Shown here: in pieces, positions 9,068 to 17,900 of the stretch
How positions within the stretch are numbered: position 1 is the first letter of the stretch
Layout: the number at the start of each line of letters is the position of its first letter
NCBI RefSeq assembly: GCF_013408555.1
Contig: NZ_JACBZN010000001.1
Location: 1,984,001 to 2,048,000, forward strand
Source: Aeromicrobium tamlense
Lineage (GTDB): Bacteria; Actinomycetota; Actinomycetes; Propionibacteriales; Nocardioidaceae
Reading direction: 5' to 3'
DNA: 64,000 nucleotides
Position numbers and translations under genes: made by a program
The notes under the pieces: model-generated
Seen by the model: the letters and a program-made list of their open reading frames with translations, nothing else
Told to the model about the DNA's origin: nothing
Databases searched by the model: none

Positions 9068-9480
9068 CCGAACCTCCGGTACTGGTCGATGGGGGCACTG
9101 CTGCTGGCCTCGAAGTCGCGGCTGCCGTTGAGGCCGACGAAGCCCAGGCCGTCATTCGAGACGCGGCAGCGGATCGTCACCTCGACCACGCCGCCGGCGG
9201 CGAACGTGCCGCCGATGTTGGCCACGTCGCACGACGAGAAGCGGTCGTCGACGTCGCTCGCGTTGGCGGCCGCGTAGGCGGCCGAGTAGGCCGCGGACTG
9301 GCTGCGCTCGAAGGAGGCCGCGCGGGCGGCGTCGCGGGCGGCGGACTCGATGTCGGCCCGGACCGTGACGTAGCGTCCGCCGGCCAGCACGAGCATGAGG
9401 AACATGACGAGGATCGGCACCATCAGCACGACCTCGACCGACATCGAGCCGCGCTCGGACCTGCGCATCCGGCGGATCAC
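9064..9480 (-). CDS. TadE-family pseudopilin (second copy)
   Basis: A 138-residue protein with a short basic N terminus (MIRRMRRSERG), a processing-like G/SMSVEVVLMVP junction, one membrane helix (ILVMFLMLVLAGG) and an extracellular part with a Cys pair (SSCDVANIG and IRCRVS). This matches TadE-like proteins, which resemble prepilins and are needed for Flp pilus assembly. The GTG start at 9480 overlaps the stop of the upstream tadE in a GTGA. It is one of three consecutive pseudopilin-like genes. Confidence 0.85.
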   Translation of the reverse strand: MIRRMRRSERGSMSVEVVLMVPILVMFLMLVLAGGRYVTVRADIESAARDAARAASFERSQSAAYSAAYAAANASDVDDRFSSCDVANIGGTFAAGGVVEVTIRCRVSNDGLGFVGLNGSRDFEASSSAPIDQYRRFG

Positions 9481-9866
9481 GGCGTGTCCTCCTGGAACTC
9501 CTCGATGGGACCCTGGGCCACTTCCTCCACGCGCGGCGAGCCGATGAACGGCAGCAGCTGGTTGGCCCGTCCGGAGACGGTGGCCCGCATGCTGTCGCCC
9601 ACCTGAACGACGGTGACCTGCGGTCCACGCAGGACGCCCCGGCCGAGCTGGTTGGCCGAGGAGATCCCCTTCGTGCGGCCCTGGTCGGCGTCGCCGGTGA
9701 CGCGGGCGACGCGCGAGGCCTCGCGGGCCGCAGCGCTGGCGGACTGCTTGGCCAGGTAGGTCAGCGCGAACTGGATCGTGATGATCATGGCGATCATGAG
9801 CAGGGGCGTGTAGAGGACCAGCTCGATCGCGCTGGCCCCCCTCTCGTCCCGTGCCCGAGATCGCAT
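9477..9866 (-). CDS. tadE: TadE-family pseudopilin (first copy)
   Basis: A 129-residue protein with the classic TadE N terminus: DERG/ASAIELVLYTPLL followed by a single membrane helix and a helix rich in Ala and Arg (SASAAAREASRVAR). Residue E of the AIEL motif corresponds to the conserved Glu5 of type IV-like prepilins. It lies four bases downstream of the flp stop, and its stop overlaps the next tadE start. Expected role: minor pilin-like component of the Flp pilus. Confidence 0.87.
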   Translation of the reverse strand: MRSRARDERGASAIELVLYTPLLMIAMIITIQFALTYLAKQSASAAAREASRVARVTGDADQGRTKGISSANQLGRGVLRGPQVTVVQVGDSMRATVSGRANQLLPFIGSPRVEEVAQGPIEEFQEDTP

Positions 9867-9870
9867 CGGA

Positions 9871-10074
9871 TCAGGGGTTCTGGATGTTGTTGCCGATTTC
9901 GTTGGCCTCGCCCTGGAGGGCGTTCGTCAGGATCACGCCGATGATGCCGCAGACCGTGACGAGGACGGCCGCGATGACGACCCACTCCACTGCGGAGGCA
10001 CCCTCCTCGCGGCGCGCCTTGTCGAGGCGGGCGCCGAGCATCGTGACGAGGTAGCCGAGTGCGGGGTTCAACAT
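9871..10074 (-). CDS. flp: Flp-family major pilin
   Basis: A 67-residue prepilin. A basic leader (ARLDKARREEG) precedes the prepilin-type site G/ASAVEWVVIAAVLV, giving a mature pilin of about 41 residues made mostly of one hydrophobic helix and a polar tail (GEANEIGNNIQNP). The motif has Trp where many Flp pilins have Tyr after Glu5. The ATG at 10074 has a good ribosome-binding site (AAGGAGA). It is placed after tadC with 26 untranslated bases, the largest gap in the operon core. No prepilin peptidase gene is present in the window. Confidence 0.92.
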   Translation of the reverse strand: MLNPALGYLVTMLGARLDKARREEGASAVEWVVIAAVLVTVCGIIGVILTNALQGEANEIGNNIQNP

Positions 10075-10100
10075 GTGCTTCTCCTTCGGGTGCGGTGGTC

Positions 10101-11006
10101 TCAGAGACCGGCGATGCCGGACAGCGCCGGGTAGATCAGGAAGACGAGGAAGCCGGCGGCGAGCAGCAGCTGTGCCACCAGCATGGACTGGGACCGCTCC
10201 TGGGCGCGGCCTTCGGAGTCGGCCAGCTCGCGCTGGCGCATCGACGCCGCTCGGGCGGTGAGCGAGTCGCGGACCTTGGCGCCGTCCTCGGCCACGAGGG
10301 CGAGCGCCGCGGCGAGGTCGCGCAGCTCCTCGACCTTCATGTCGTCGCCGAGGCGACCGAGCGCGGCCCACGGGGTGATGCCCTGGAGCCGGGCGTTCTC
10401 GATGGTCTCGCGCAGGCGGACCATGCCCCAGCCCTGGCTCACTCCGGCCGCGGCCGAGAGGGCCTCGGGCACGCCGCGGCCGCCGGCGAGGTTCATCGAC
10501 ACGAGGTCGAGGAAGGCGCTGACGACGTGGCGGAAGTCGCGGCGACGGTCGGTGGCCTCGGAGTGCAGCTGCAGCTGACCGAGCACCGCGCCGCCGAGGG
10601 CGCCGAGGATCGCCAGCCACAGGGGCAGGACCGGGCTGATCCAGCCCGCGACCATGAACGGCGACAGCATGAGGGCCGGCGCGAACGCACCGACGATGGC
10701 CGCCACGAGCGTGTTGCCCAGGTGGCTCTCGACGGAGCGGTCGACGACCGACAGGTCGGAGCGGATGCTCGCGGGCAGCTCGATGCCGCGGTCGTTGAGC
10801 AGGCCCGCCACGCGGGCGCCGAACTTCTCGCTGCGCGACTCCTCGGCCTCGAGCGAGGCGCGGCTGGGACGCACGCCGCCGCGGCGGCGCTGGACGTCGA
10901 GGCGGGCGAGCTCGGAGGCGGCAGTCGCGTTGAACGCGGGCGAGCGGCTGAACAGCAGCCACAGCCCGGCACCGGCGATCGCGCCGCAGATGAGGATGAG
11001 GGTCAT
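10101..11006 (-). CDS. tadC: Tad pilus inner-membrane platform protein TadC
   Basis: A 301-residue membrane protein of the type II secretion GspF family. It has a hydrophobic N terminus, a cytoplasmic segment, two central membrane helices (LVAAIVGAFAPALML and VLPLWLAILGALGGAV), the GspF-like cytoplasmic domain with AFLDLVSMNLAGGRGVPEAL, and a C-terminal helix (LLLAAGFLVFLIYPAL). It should form the platform with TadB on which the TadA motor acts. The start at 11006 overlaps the tadB stop by ATGA. Confidence 0.9.
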   Translation of the reverse strand: MTLILICGAIAGAGLWLLFSRSPAFNATAASELARLDVQRRRGGVRPSRASLEAEESRSEKFGARVAGLLNDRGIELPASIRSDLSVVDRSVESHLGNTLVAAIVGAFAPALMLSPFMVAGWISPVLPLWLAILGALGGAVLGQLQLHSEATDRRRDFRHVVSAFLDLVSMNLAGGRGVPEALSAAAGVSQGWGMVRLRETIENARLQGITPWAALGRLGDDMKVEELRDLAAALALVAEDGAKVRDSLTARAASMRQRELADSEGRAQERSQSMLVAQLLLAAGFLVFLIYPALSGIAGL

Positions 11007-11857
11007 CGCGCCTCCTGCTTCGTCAGCAGGAACCGCTCGGGCGTCTCGAACTCGGACAGGCGGCGCATCCAGATGAAGCCGCCGGCGAACAGGCCGATGA
11101 CGACGAGCAGCACGATCTGGCCGATCGGCGTGGCGTAGGGCGCCACGTAGTCGCGGTTGAAGATCGACAGGATCAGCACGAACGCGATCGTGATCGCCAT
11201 GACGATCTGGACGCTGCGACGCGTGCTGGAGCGGCTGGCGGCGATGCGGCGGCGCATGTCGAGGTCGGCGCGTGCCGACTTCGCCAGCGAGGTCAGCACC
11301 TCGCGCAGGCCCGGGCCGCGCAGCCGCGCGTTGAGGATCAGGGTGGCGACGATGAGGTCGGCGCTGGGGTCGTCGATGTCGTCGGCGAAGCCCTGCAGCG
11401 CGGTGGGCAGCGACGTGCGCACGCGGAGCCGGTCGGTGAGCCGGATCAGCGCGGGCTTGATCGCGGGGGACGCGGCGTAGGCGGTGGCCGGGATGGCCTG
11501 CTCGAGGCCGACGGCACCGGCGATCGTGTCGCGCAGGGACTCGGTCCAGGCCGCGAGGCCCTCGAGTCGCGCCATCGCGCGCTTCTCGCTGGCCAGGCCG
11601 CCGAACAGCAGGGGCGCGAACCACACGAGCGCGCCGACCGCGATGGCCAGCACGGGCCAGCTGGTGAGCAGCAGCACGAGGAGTCCGGCACCGGCGCCGA
11701 GCAGGGCCCGGCGCGCGCTGCCCTGGAGGCGGTCGCGCAGCGAGGGACCCGGACGCTTCGGGGTGTCGTCGTGGTCGGACATGCCCACCACGACGAGCAG
11801 GATCCCGGCGCCGACCACGGCGCCGAGGAGCGTCACCATCAAGGCCAGGGACAGCAT
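11003..11857 (-). CDS. tadB: Tad pilus inner-membrane platform protein TadB
   Basis: A 284-residue GspF-type membrane protein. It shows an N-terminal hydrophobic segment (LMVTLLGAVVGAGILLVVVGM), paired helices near residues 55-90, the cytoplasmic domain with the LAAWTESLRDTIAGAVGLEQAI motif common to TadB, and two C-terminal membrane helices. It is the partner of TadC. The start overlaps the tadA stop (TGATG), consistent with coupled translation and fixed stoichiometry. Confidence 0.9.
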   Translation of the reverse strand: MLSLALMVTLLGAVVGAGILLVVVGMSDHDDTPKRPGPSLRDRLQGSARRALLGAGAGLLVLLLTSWPVLAIAVGALVWFAPLLFGGLASEKRAMARLEGLAAWTESLRDTIAGAVGLEQAIPATAYAASPAIKPALIRLTDRLRVRTSLPTALQGFADDIDDPSADLIVATLILNARLRGPGLREVLTSLAKSARADLDMRRRIAASRSSTRRSVQIVMAITIAFVLILSIFNRDYVAPYATPIGQIVLLVVIGLFAGGFIWMRRLSEFETPERFLLTKQEAR

Positions 11858-13164
11858 CAGTACGCCTGGCCCTCGTAGGCGGTGGGCCGGTAGCCGTGCA
11901 TCTGCAGGTCCTCGATGCAGCTGACCGCGGCGGCGGCGTGGGCCATGCCGTCGGGACCCTCGGCGAAGACCTCGCTCGACAGCACGCGGCCGTCGACGCC
12001 GTTGACCTCGCGGACCGACGTGATGACGCGGCGCAGGCCGCCACCGGTCTGGAACTCGTTGCGGCGCTCCACGAAGATCACGAAGTCGATCGCGCCGGCG
12101 ATGAGCATCATCGTGGCGTCGGCCGGCAGCCGCTCCGCGGACTGGATCGCGTACGTGCAGATGCGGTTGAACACCTCGAGCGAGGAGTTCGCGTGGATCG
12201 TGGACAGCGAGCCGTCGTTGCCCTGGCTCATCGCGTTGAGCATCGTGACGATCTCGTCGCCGAGCACCTCGCCGACGATGACGCGGCTGGGGTTCATGCG
12301 CAGCGAGCGGCGCACGAGCTCGGACATGTGGATCGCACCCTGGCCCTCGGAGTTCGGCAGCCGCTCCTCGAACGCGACGACGTTCGGGTGCAGGTCGGGG
12401 AACTCCCCCAGGCCCAGCTCGAGCGCGCGCTCGACGGTGATGAGGCGCTCGGCGGGCTTGATCTCGTTGGCCAGCGCACGCAGCAGCGTGGTCTTGCCGG
12501 CGTTCGTGGCGCCCGCGATCATGATGTTCTTGCGCGCCGCGATCGCGGCGGACAGGAACGACGCCAGCTCGGGCGTCATCGTGCCGCTCTCGATCAGCAT
12601 GTCGAGCGACACCCGCGCCAGGCGCGAGCGACGGATCGACAGCGACGGCCGCGGCGTGACGCCCATGACCGCCGAGAGGCGGCTGCCGTCGGGCAGGCGC
12701 AGGTCGAGCTGCGGGTTGGCCGTGTCGAACGGGCGGCTGGTGAGGCCGGAGTAGGCGCCCAGCACCTGCACCAGCTCGACGAGCTCGTCGTCGCTGTCGG
12801 CTACGGGCGGCATCCGCCGCTCCTCGCCGTTGGCGTAGCCGACGAACACGTTGTCGCAGCCGTTGATGTCGATGTTCTCGACGTCGGGGTCGTCCAGCAG
12901 TGGCTGGAGACGGCCGACGCCGTAGAGAGCGGCGTGGATGCCGTCGGCGAGCTCGGCCTCCTCGGTGCCCGAGAGCGGGGCGCGACCGGCCGCGATCTCC
13001 TGGCGGGCGTAGGACTCCAGGACTCGCGCGATGATGGCGCGCGCGAACTGGCGCTCGTCCTCGGTGGACATGGAGGGCAGGCCGGCGGCCGCGTCCTCAC
13101 GACGCTGGCGGGCCAGCGTGTCGGCGACTTCCTCGCGCAGGGTGCGCAGCAGCTGCTGGTCCAT
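11857..13164 (-). CDS. tadA: Tad pilus assembly ATPase TadA/CpaF
   Basis: A 435-residue secretion ATPase of the VirB11/PilT superfamily that powers Flp pilus assembly at the inner membrane. The N-terminal domain contains the LLDDPDVENIDINGCDNVFV stretch typical of CpaF. The Walker A motif is GATNAGKTT near residue 218, the Asp box and Walker B follow (SRVIVGEVLGDEI), and GNDGSLSTIHANSS carries the conserved His box. Length is normal. The start overlaps the tadZ stop as TGATG. Confidence 0.95.
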   Translation of the reverse strand: MDQQLLRTLREEVADTLARQRREDAAAGLPSMSTEDERQFARAIIARVLESYARQEIAAGRAPLSGTEEAELADGIHAALYGVGRLQPLLDDPDVENIDINGCDNVFVGYANGEERRMPPVADSDDELVELVQVLGAYSGLTSRPFDTANPQLDLRLPDGSRLSAVMGVTPRPSLSIRRSRLARVSLDMLIESGTMTPELASFLSAAIAARKNIMIAGATNAGKTTLLRALANEIKPAERLITVERALELGLGEFPDLHPNVVAFEERLPNSEGQGAIHMSELVRRSLRMNPSRVIVGEVLGDEIVTMLNAMSQGNDGSLSTIHANSSLEVFNRICTYAIQSAERLPADATMMLIAGAIDFVIFVERRNEFQTGGGLRRVITSVREVNGVDGRVLSSEVFAEGPDGMAHAAAAVSCIEDLQMHGYRPTAYEGQAY

Positions 13165-13940
13165 CAGATCTCCTGCGCGACGGTGGACGGAGCGGCCAGG
13201 GCGCGGACCCGGGGCACCAGGTCGACGAGCGACCGCGAGAACAGGGAGCGCTGCACGGCGCGCGAGGACGAGGCGGCGCCGCGGGCGGCGGCCTTCGGGT
13301 CCCAGGCGATCGTGCCGAGCATCGTGACGTCGAGCTCGGACGCGGCGAGGAGCCGGCCGATGTCGTCGACGGCGCGCTGGTCGCGCGGGTCGCCGACCAC
13401 GGCGACGCCGACGCGGGTGGCACCGGGACGGCCGAGCGACCAGGGCTCCTTCACGGTGGAGAGCCGGTCGCGCAGGTGCGCGACCGCGGCAATCTCGGAG
13501 CGGACGAGGAAGACGACGGCGTCGGAGCCCTCGACCACCGGACCGGCGGGCGAGCCGGCGATGAACCGGCCGGCGTCGGCCAGGACGTCGCCCGAGTGGG
13601 CACGCAGCGTGCGCTGCAGGTGGGGCCAGGCCGGACCGAGGCTCTGCGCCTGGCGCGGGCCCGAGGCGCCGACGAGGACGTCGATGCCGTGGCTGGTCTC
13701 CTGCAGGTGGTCGGCCAGGTCGACCTCGTCACCGGAGCGGACGGCCGCGCCGAGGGAGACCAGGCCACGCTGCTCATCGAGCGCGTTGTCGTCGGCGTCG
13801 CGCTCACGCGTGGCGACGTCGCCCCCGATCGGGTCGAGGTCGGCGACGACGACCGGCTCGGGCCAGCGCGCGGCCAGGCCCATCACGGCCGTGCTCACGC
13901 CCGGCGATCCCTTCGCGGAGACGAAGCTGATCACGGTCAT
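13164..13940 (-). CDS. tadZ: TadZ/CpaE-like ParA-family protein
   Basis: A 258-residue MinD/ParA-like protein. The N-terminal P-loop region reads SAKGSPGVSTAV. The usual KGGxGKT signature is altered and lacks the second lysine, as in many TadZ proteins with weak or no ATPase activity. VVVADLDPIGGDVA follows. TadZ proteins position the Tad machine at a cell pole. The ATG at 13940 is preferred because it sits in an ATGA overlap with the small upstream ORF and begins exactly at the ParA fold (MTVISFVSAKG). Confidence 0.85.
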   Translation of the reverse strand: MTVISFVSAKGSPGVSTAVMGLAARWPEPVVVADLDPIGGDVATRERDADDNALDEQRGLVSLGAAVRSGDEVDLADHLQETSHGIDVLVGASGPRQAQSLGPAWPHLQRTLRAHSGDVLADAGRFIAGSPAGPVVEGSDAVVFLVRSEIAAVAHLRDRLSTVKEPWSLGRPGATRVGVAVVGDPRDQRAVDDIGRLLAASELDVTMLGTIAWDPKAAARGAASSSRAVQRSLFSRSLVDLVPRVRALAAPSTVAQEI

Positions 13941-14023
13941 CGCGCCACCGCCTCGGAAAGGGCACGGTAGGTCGGTGCCGCGATGGAGAGCGTGGAATCG
14001 TTCACTCGCTGACGCTCGCTCAT
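13937..14023 (-). CDS. 28-residue small protein between cpaB and tadZ
   Basis: This ORF encodes MSERQRVNDSTLSIAAPTYR and eight further residues (ALSEAVAR). Its ATG overlaps the cpaB stop (ATGA at 14020-14023) and its TGA overlaps the tadZ start (ATGA at 13937-13940). It therefore exactly bridges two genes by coupled stop/start codons, which argues for real translation rather than chance. No domain is visible. It could be a small Tad component, or a translated spacer that passes ribosomes from cpaB to tadZ. Confidence 0.6.
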   Translation of the reverse strand: MSERQRVNDSTLSIAAPTYRALSEAVAR

Positions 14024-14790
14024 CGCGCACTCGCCAGGCTGCGGAGCCGGTCGGAGTCGGTCACCGCCACCCCGCGGTCGACGAGCGACATGCCGATGCG
14101 GTTGTTGCCCGCCGCGTCGACGATCGCGTCGGCCACCTCGAGCGGGACGAGCAGCGTGGCCGCCGAGCCCTTCGCGTCGTTGCCGCCGCCGAGGACGCCG
14201 CCACCACCGGAGGAGACCGGCGGACGGATCACGAGCGCGAGCGCGAGGGGCTGGCTGGGCGTCTCGCCCTCGCCGATGCGCACGACGCGCACGAGGTCGC
14301 CGGAGTCGAGGTCGTCGGGGACGCGGCCCTCGACGAGCGGCACGCCGACCTCGGCGCGCTGGCCACCGCTGAGCGGGTTGGTGCGCACGAGCATCGTCGT
14401 GTCGAGCAGCTGACCCTCCACGAGCGGGACGCGGGAGTACGTGCCCAGCACGCTCGACAGCGCGCCCGACGGGACGATGAGGTCGGACTCGGTGGCCACG
14501 TTCGTCTCGCGGAGCATGTCGCGGGTGATCTCGGTGCCGGCGGGCACGTCGGTGGCGACGACCAGCACGGGGTCGCGCGAGTCCATGCGCAGGGCGAGCA
14601 GTCCGGCGAGCGCGGCACCGCCGACGATCAGCAGGACGCCGAGCAGCGCCACGGCCGGACGGCGGCGGCGCGGCGGCGTGGGACGCGCGGCCGACGGAGC
14701 GGCTCGTCCCCCGACCCCGCGAGCGGTGCGTGCGCGCTGACGGTCCTGGACCGCGTCGCCGACCGAATCGGTGCTGGTGCGCATCGACAT
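14020..14790 (-). CDS. cpaB: CpaB/RcpC-like SAF-domain protein of the Tad pilus
   Basis: A 256-residue protein with a basic, Pro-rich cytoplasmic N terminus, one membrane helix (AVALLGVLLIVGGAALAGLLAL), and a SAF domain outside (VLVVATDVPAGTEITRDML ... TYSRVPLVEGQLL), followed by a Gly-rich loop and a C-terminal domain (LLVPLEVADAIVDAAG). CpaB/RcpC proteins assist Flp pilus assembly across the envelope. The ATG at 14790 follows GGGGGAG at seven bases. It is the first gene of the leftward Tad operon, divergent from eccC. Confidence 0.88.
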   Translation of the reverse strand: MSMRTSTDSVGDAVQDRQRARTARGVGGRAAPSAARPTPPRRRRPAVALLGVLLIVGGAALAGLLALRMDSRDPVLVVATDVPAGTEITRDMLRETNVATESDLIVPSGALSSVLGTYSRVPLVEGQLLDTTMLVRTNPLSGGQRAEVGVPLVEGRVPDDLDSGDLVRVVRIGEGETPSQPLALALVIRPPVSSGGGGVLGGGNDAKGSAATLLVPLEVADAIVDAAGNNRIGMSLVDRGVAVTDSDRLRSLASAR

Positions 14791-14977
14791 GAAGTGGCTC
14801 CCCCTTGCAGACGTTGAGGCGCCCCACGACGGACTGAAGACACGCTCCCTCAGCGCAGCCCCCCGCAGGAACCACCACAGTCTAGCCCGATCCAGCCATC
14901 TCGTCCTGTCGGGTGGTCGACGTCACGAAGGCGCCCTCCGTCCCGCCGCTCGGGCCGAAACGCGGCGTCCCACCCTC

Positions 14978-14990
14978 TACGCTGAGGTCC
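14978..14990 (+). promoter_or_regulatory. eccC: -10-like element and Shine-Dalgarno just before eccC
   Basis: TACGCT at 14978-14983 fits the actinobacterial -10 pattern TAnnnT and ends seven bases before the ATG at 14991. GAGG at 14984-14987 could also serve as a ribosome-binding site if transcription starts further upstream. The 200-base gap to cpaB must hold both divergent promoters. Confidence 0.4.
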
Positions 14991-17900
14991 ATGCGATTGC
15001 TCGTCACCGCGGAGGCGGCATCGTCGGGGGAGATCCGAGATGCCATCGTCGCCTATTCCGCCACGAGCACGGTCGGGGATCTCGAGTCCGTGCTGCAGCA
15101 GCTCTTCGGGATGCGCAGCCCCCATGCCGACGTCGCGGACGTCATCGACCTCGACGCCCGGCGCGGCGGAGTCGACCGCACGGGTCCCGGCGTCTTCCTC
15201 GGCTCCCGCCGCCTCGACCCCGCCGACACCCTCGCGTCGGCCGGCATCCGCCACGGCGTCGTGGTGGGCCTCGGCGGTCCCAGCCGCCACCGCGAGCGCG
15301 AGCCGCAGGGCCTCGTCGAGGTGCGCGTCAGCTCGGGCCGCGGCGCCGGCCGCGTGCACCGCCTCGGGATCGGCACCTGGACGATCGGGTCCGCCGGCCA
15401 CTGCGCGATCCGCGTCGACGGCGCCCCCGAGGTGGCCGCCCGCCTCGAGGTCGACGCGCAGGGCCGGGTCGTCGTCACCGCTGACGAGTCCGCGCGCGAC
15501 CTCACCCTGCCCATCCCCGAGCGGCGCGAGCCGCCCACCGAGCCGATCGTCCTGCAGGCCAGCGTCGCCACCCGCACGAAGCGCCGCTTCCGCCGCCGCA
15601 AGCCCGGCCTCAGCGCCCTGCAGCAGGGACGCCAGGTCGACCCGTCCGCTCCCCTGCCGCTCGTCCGGCTCGACCGCGAGCCCGTCACCGCCTCGGTGAC
15701 CTGGGCGCCGGGCGCCGTCCTGGGCGTCGCCGACGTGCTCTTCGAGCTCGGCTCGGTGAGCGCCCCGGACGCCTCGCTGTCGCCCTCGGCCAACGGTCCC
15801 GAGCTGGACTACAACCGTCCACCGCGACTGCACCCGCCCGCGCGCACCCGCGAGTTCTCGCTGCCCACCGAGCCGAAGAAGCCCGACAAGTCGCCCATTC
15901 CGCTGGTGATGATGCTGTCGCCGATGGTCATGAGCGGCTTCATGTACTGGCGCACCGGCTCGATCTTCTCGCTCATGTTCATGATCCTGATGCCGATCAT
16001 GATGCTGCTGAACGCCACGGGCACGCGCCGCCAGCAGAAGGTCCGCTACCAGGAGCAGCTCGCCGAGTTCCACCGCCGCCGCGCCGACGTGGAGAAGGCC
16101 GCCGTGAAGTCGCTGGCCGACGAGCGGGGCCAGCGTCGCTCCATCTACCCCGACCCGGCCTCCGTGCTGCTGTTCGCCACCGGACCGCGGGCGCGCCTGT
16201 GGGAGCGCCGTCGCTGGGACCCCGACTTCCTCGAGCTGCGCCTGGGCACCAGCGACCTGCCGTCCGACGTCGTCGTCAAGGACTCCACGCGTGAGCAGCA
16301 CGAGGGCCCGCTGCGCTGGACCGCGCCCGACGTCCCGGTGATCGTGCCGCTGGCGCCCACCGCGGTGCTCGGCGTGTGCGGCCCGTCCGACCAGTGCCTG
16401 TCCACCACGTCCTGGCTCATCGCCCAGGTCGCGGCGCTGCACTCCCCCACCGACGCCTCGGTCTGGGTCTTCACCGACCGCGACAACGCCGCCGCGTGGG
16501 AGTGGACGAAGTGGCTGCCCCACGCGCGCACCAGCGAGGACCACCCGCGCGCGGCCCGGGTCGCCCTCGACGAGGACGATCGCGCCTCGATGATCTCCGA
16601 GCTGACGCACCTGGTCGACCGGCGCAAGGAGCTCGACACCGACGAGCGCGAGGCGCTGCCCTCGGTCGTCGTCGTCCTCGACGGCGCCCGCGAGCTGCGC
16701 ATGGCGCCCGGCATGACCTCGCTGCTCAAGATGGGCGCGTTCGTGCACGTCTACTTCATCTGCCTCGACCGCACGCGCCGCGAGCTGCCCGAGGAGTGCC
16801 GGGCGATCGTCGAGCTGCACGGCGACCTGCTCGACCTCGAGACCACCGCCGAGCGCCACATCGACGCCGTGCGTCGCGACGAGGTCGACGGCGTGTGGCT
16901 CGAGCGGCTCGGTCGCGCGGTCGCGCCGATCCGCGACGTCAGCACCGAGGACCTGAGCTCGAGCCTCCCGGCCGCCAGCCGTCTGCTCGACGTGCTGAGC
17001 CTGGACTCCCCCACCGGCCAGGACCTCGTCCGCCGCTGGGCCGGCGGCGGCCGCACCACCAAGGCCGTCATCGGCGAGGGCCTCGACGGGCCGTTCCGCA
17101 TCGACGTGCGCGCCGACGGACCACACGGTCTCATCGCCGGCACCACCGGCTCGGGCAAGTCCGAGCTCCTCCAGACGATCATCGCGTCGCTGGCGGTGGG
17201 CAACCGGCCGGACGAGTTCAACTTCGTCCTCATCGACTACAAGGGCGGCGCGGCCTTCATGGACTGCCAGCACCTGCCCCACACCGTCGGCATGGTCACC
17301 GACCTCGACGGCCACCTCACGACGCGGGCACTCGAGTCCCTCGGTGCCGAGCTGCGGCGGCGCGAGCACCAGCTCGCCGACGCCGCGGCGAAGGACATCG
17401 AGGACTACCTCGCCGCCCGCCAGCCGGGCGACGAGCCGATGCCGCGACTGCTCATCATCATCGACGAATTCGCGGCCCTCGTGGCCGAGCTGCCCGACTT
17501 CGTCACCGGCCTGGTCGACGTCGCCCGACGCGGTCGCTCGCTCGGCGTGCACCTGATCCTGGCCACGCAGCGCCCCGCGGGCGTCGTCAACGCCGAGATC
17601 AAGTCGAACACCAACCTGCGCATCGCCCTGCGCGTCACCGACGCCAACGACTCCGACGACGTCATCGAGTCCAAGGCGGCCGCCGAGATCCCGAAGTCGT
17701 TCCCCGGCCGCGCGTACGCGCGCCTGGGCCACTCGTCGCTGACGCCGTTCCAGAGCTCGCGCGTGGGTGGCCGTCCCGCCGGCACCGAGCGCGCCGAGCT
17801 GCGCACCCGCGGCTTCGGCGTCGACGAGCTCGTGGCGCCGCCGTCCGCCGCGACGTCCGACGAGGACGACGTCTCGATCCCCACCGACCTGGCCACCCTG

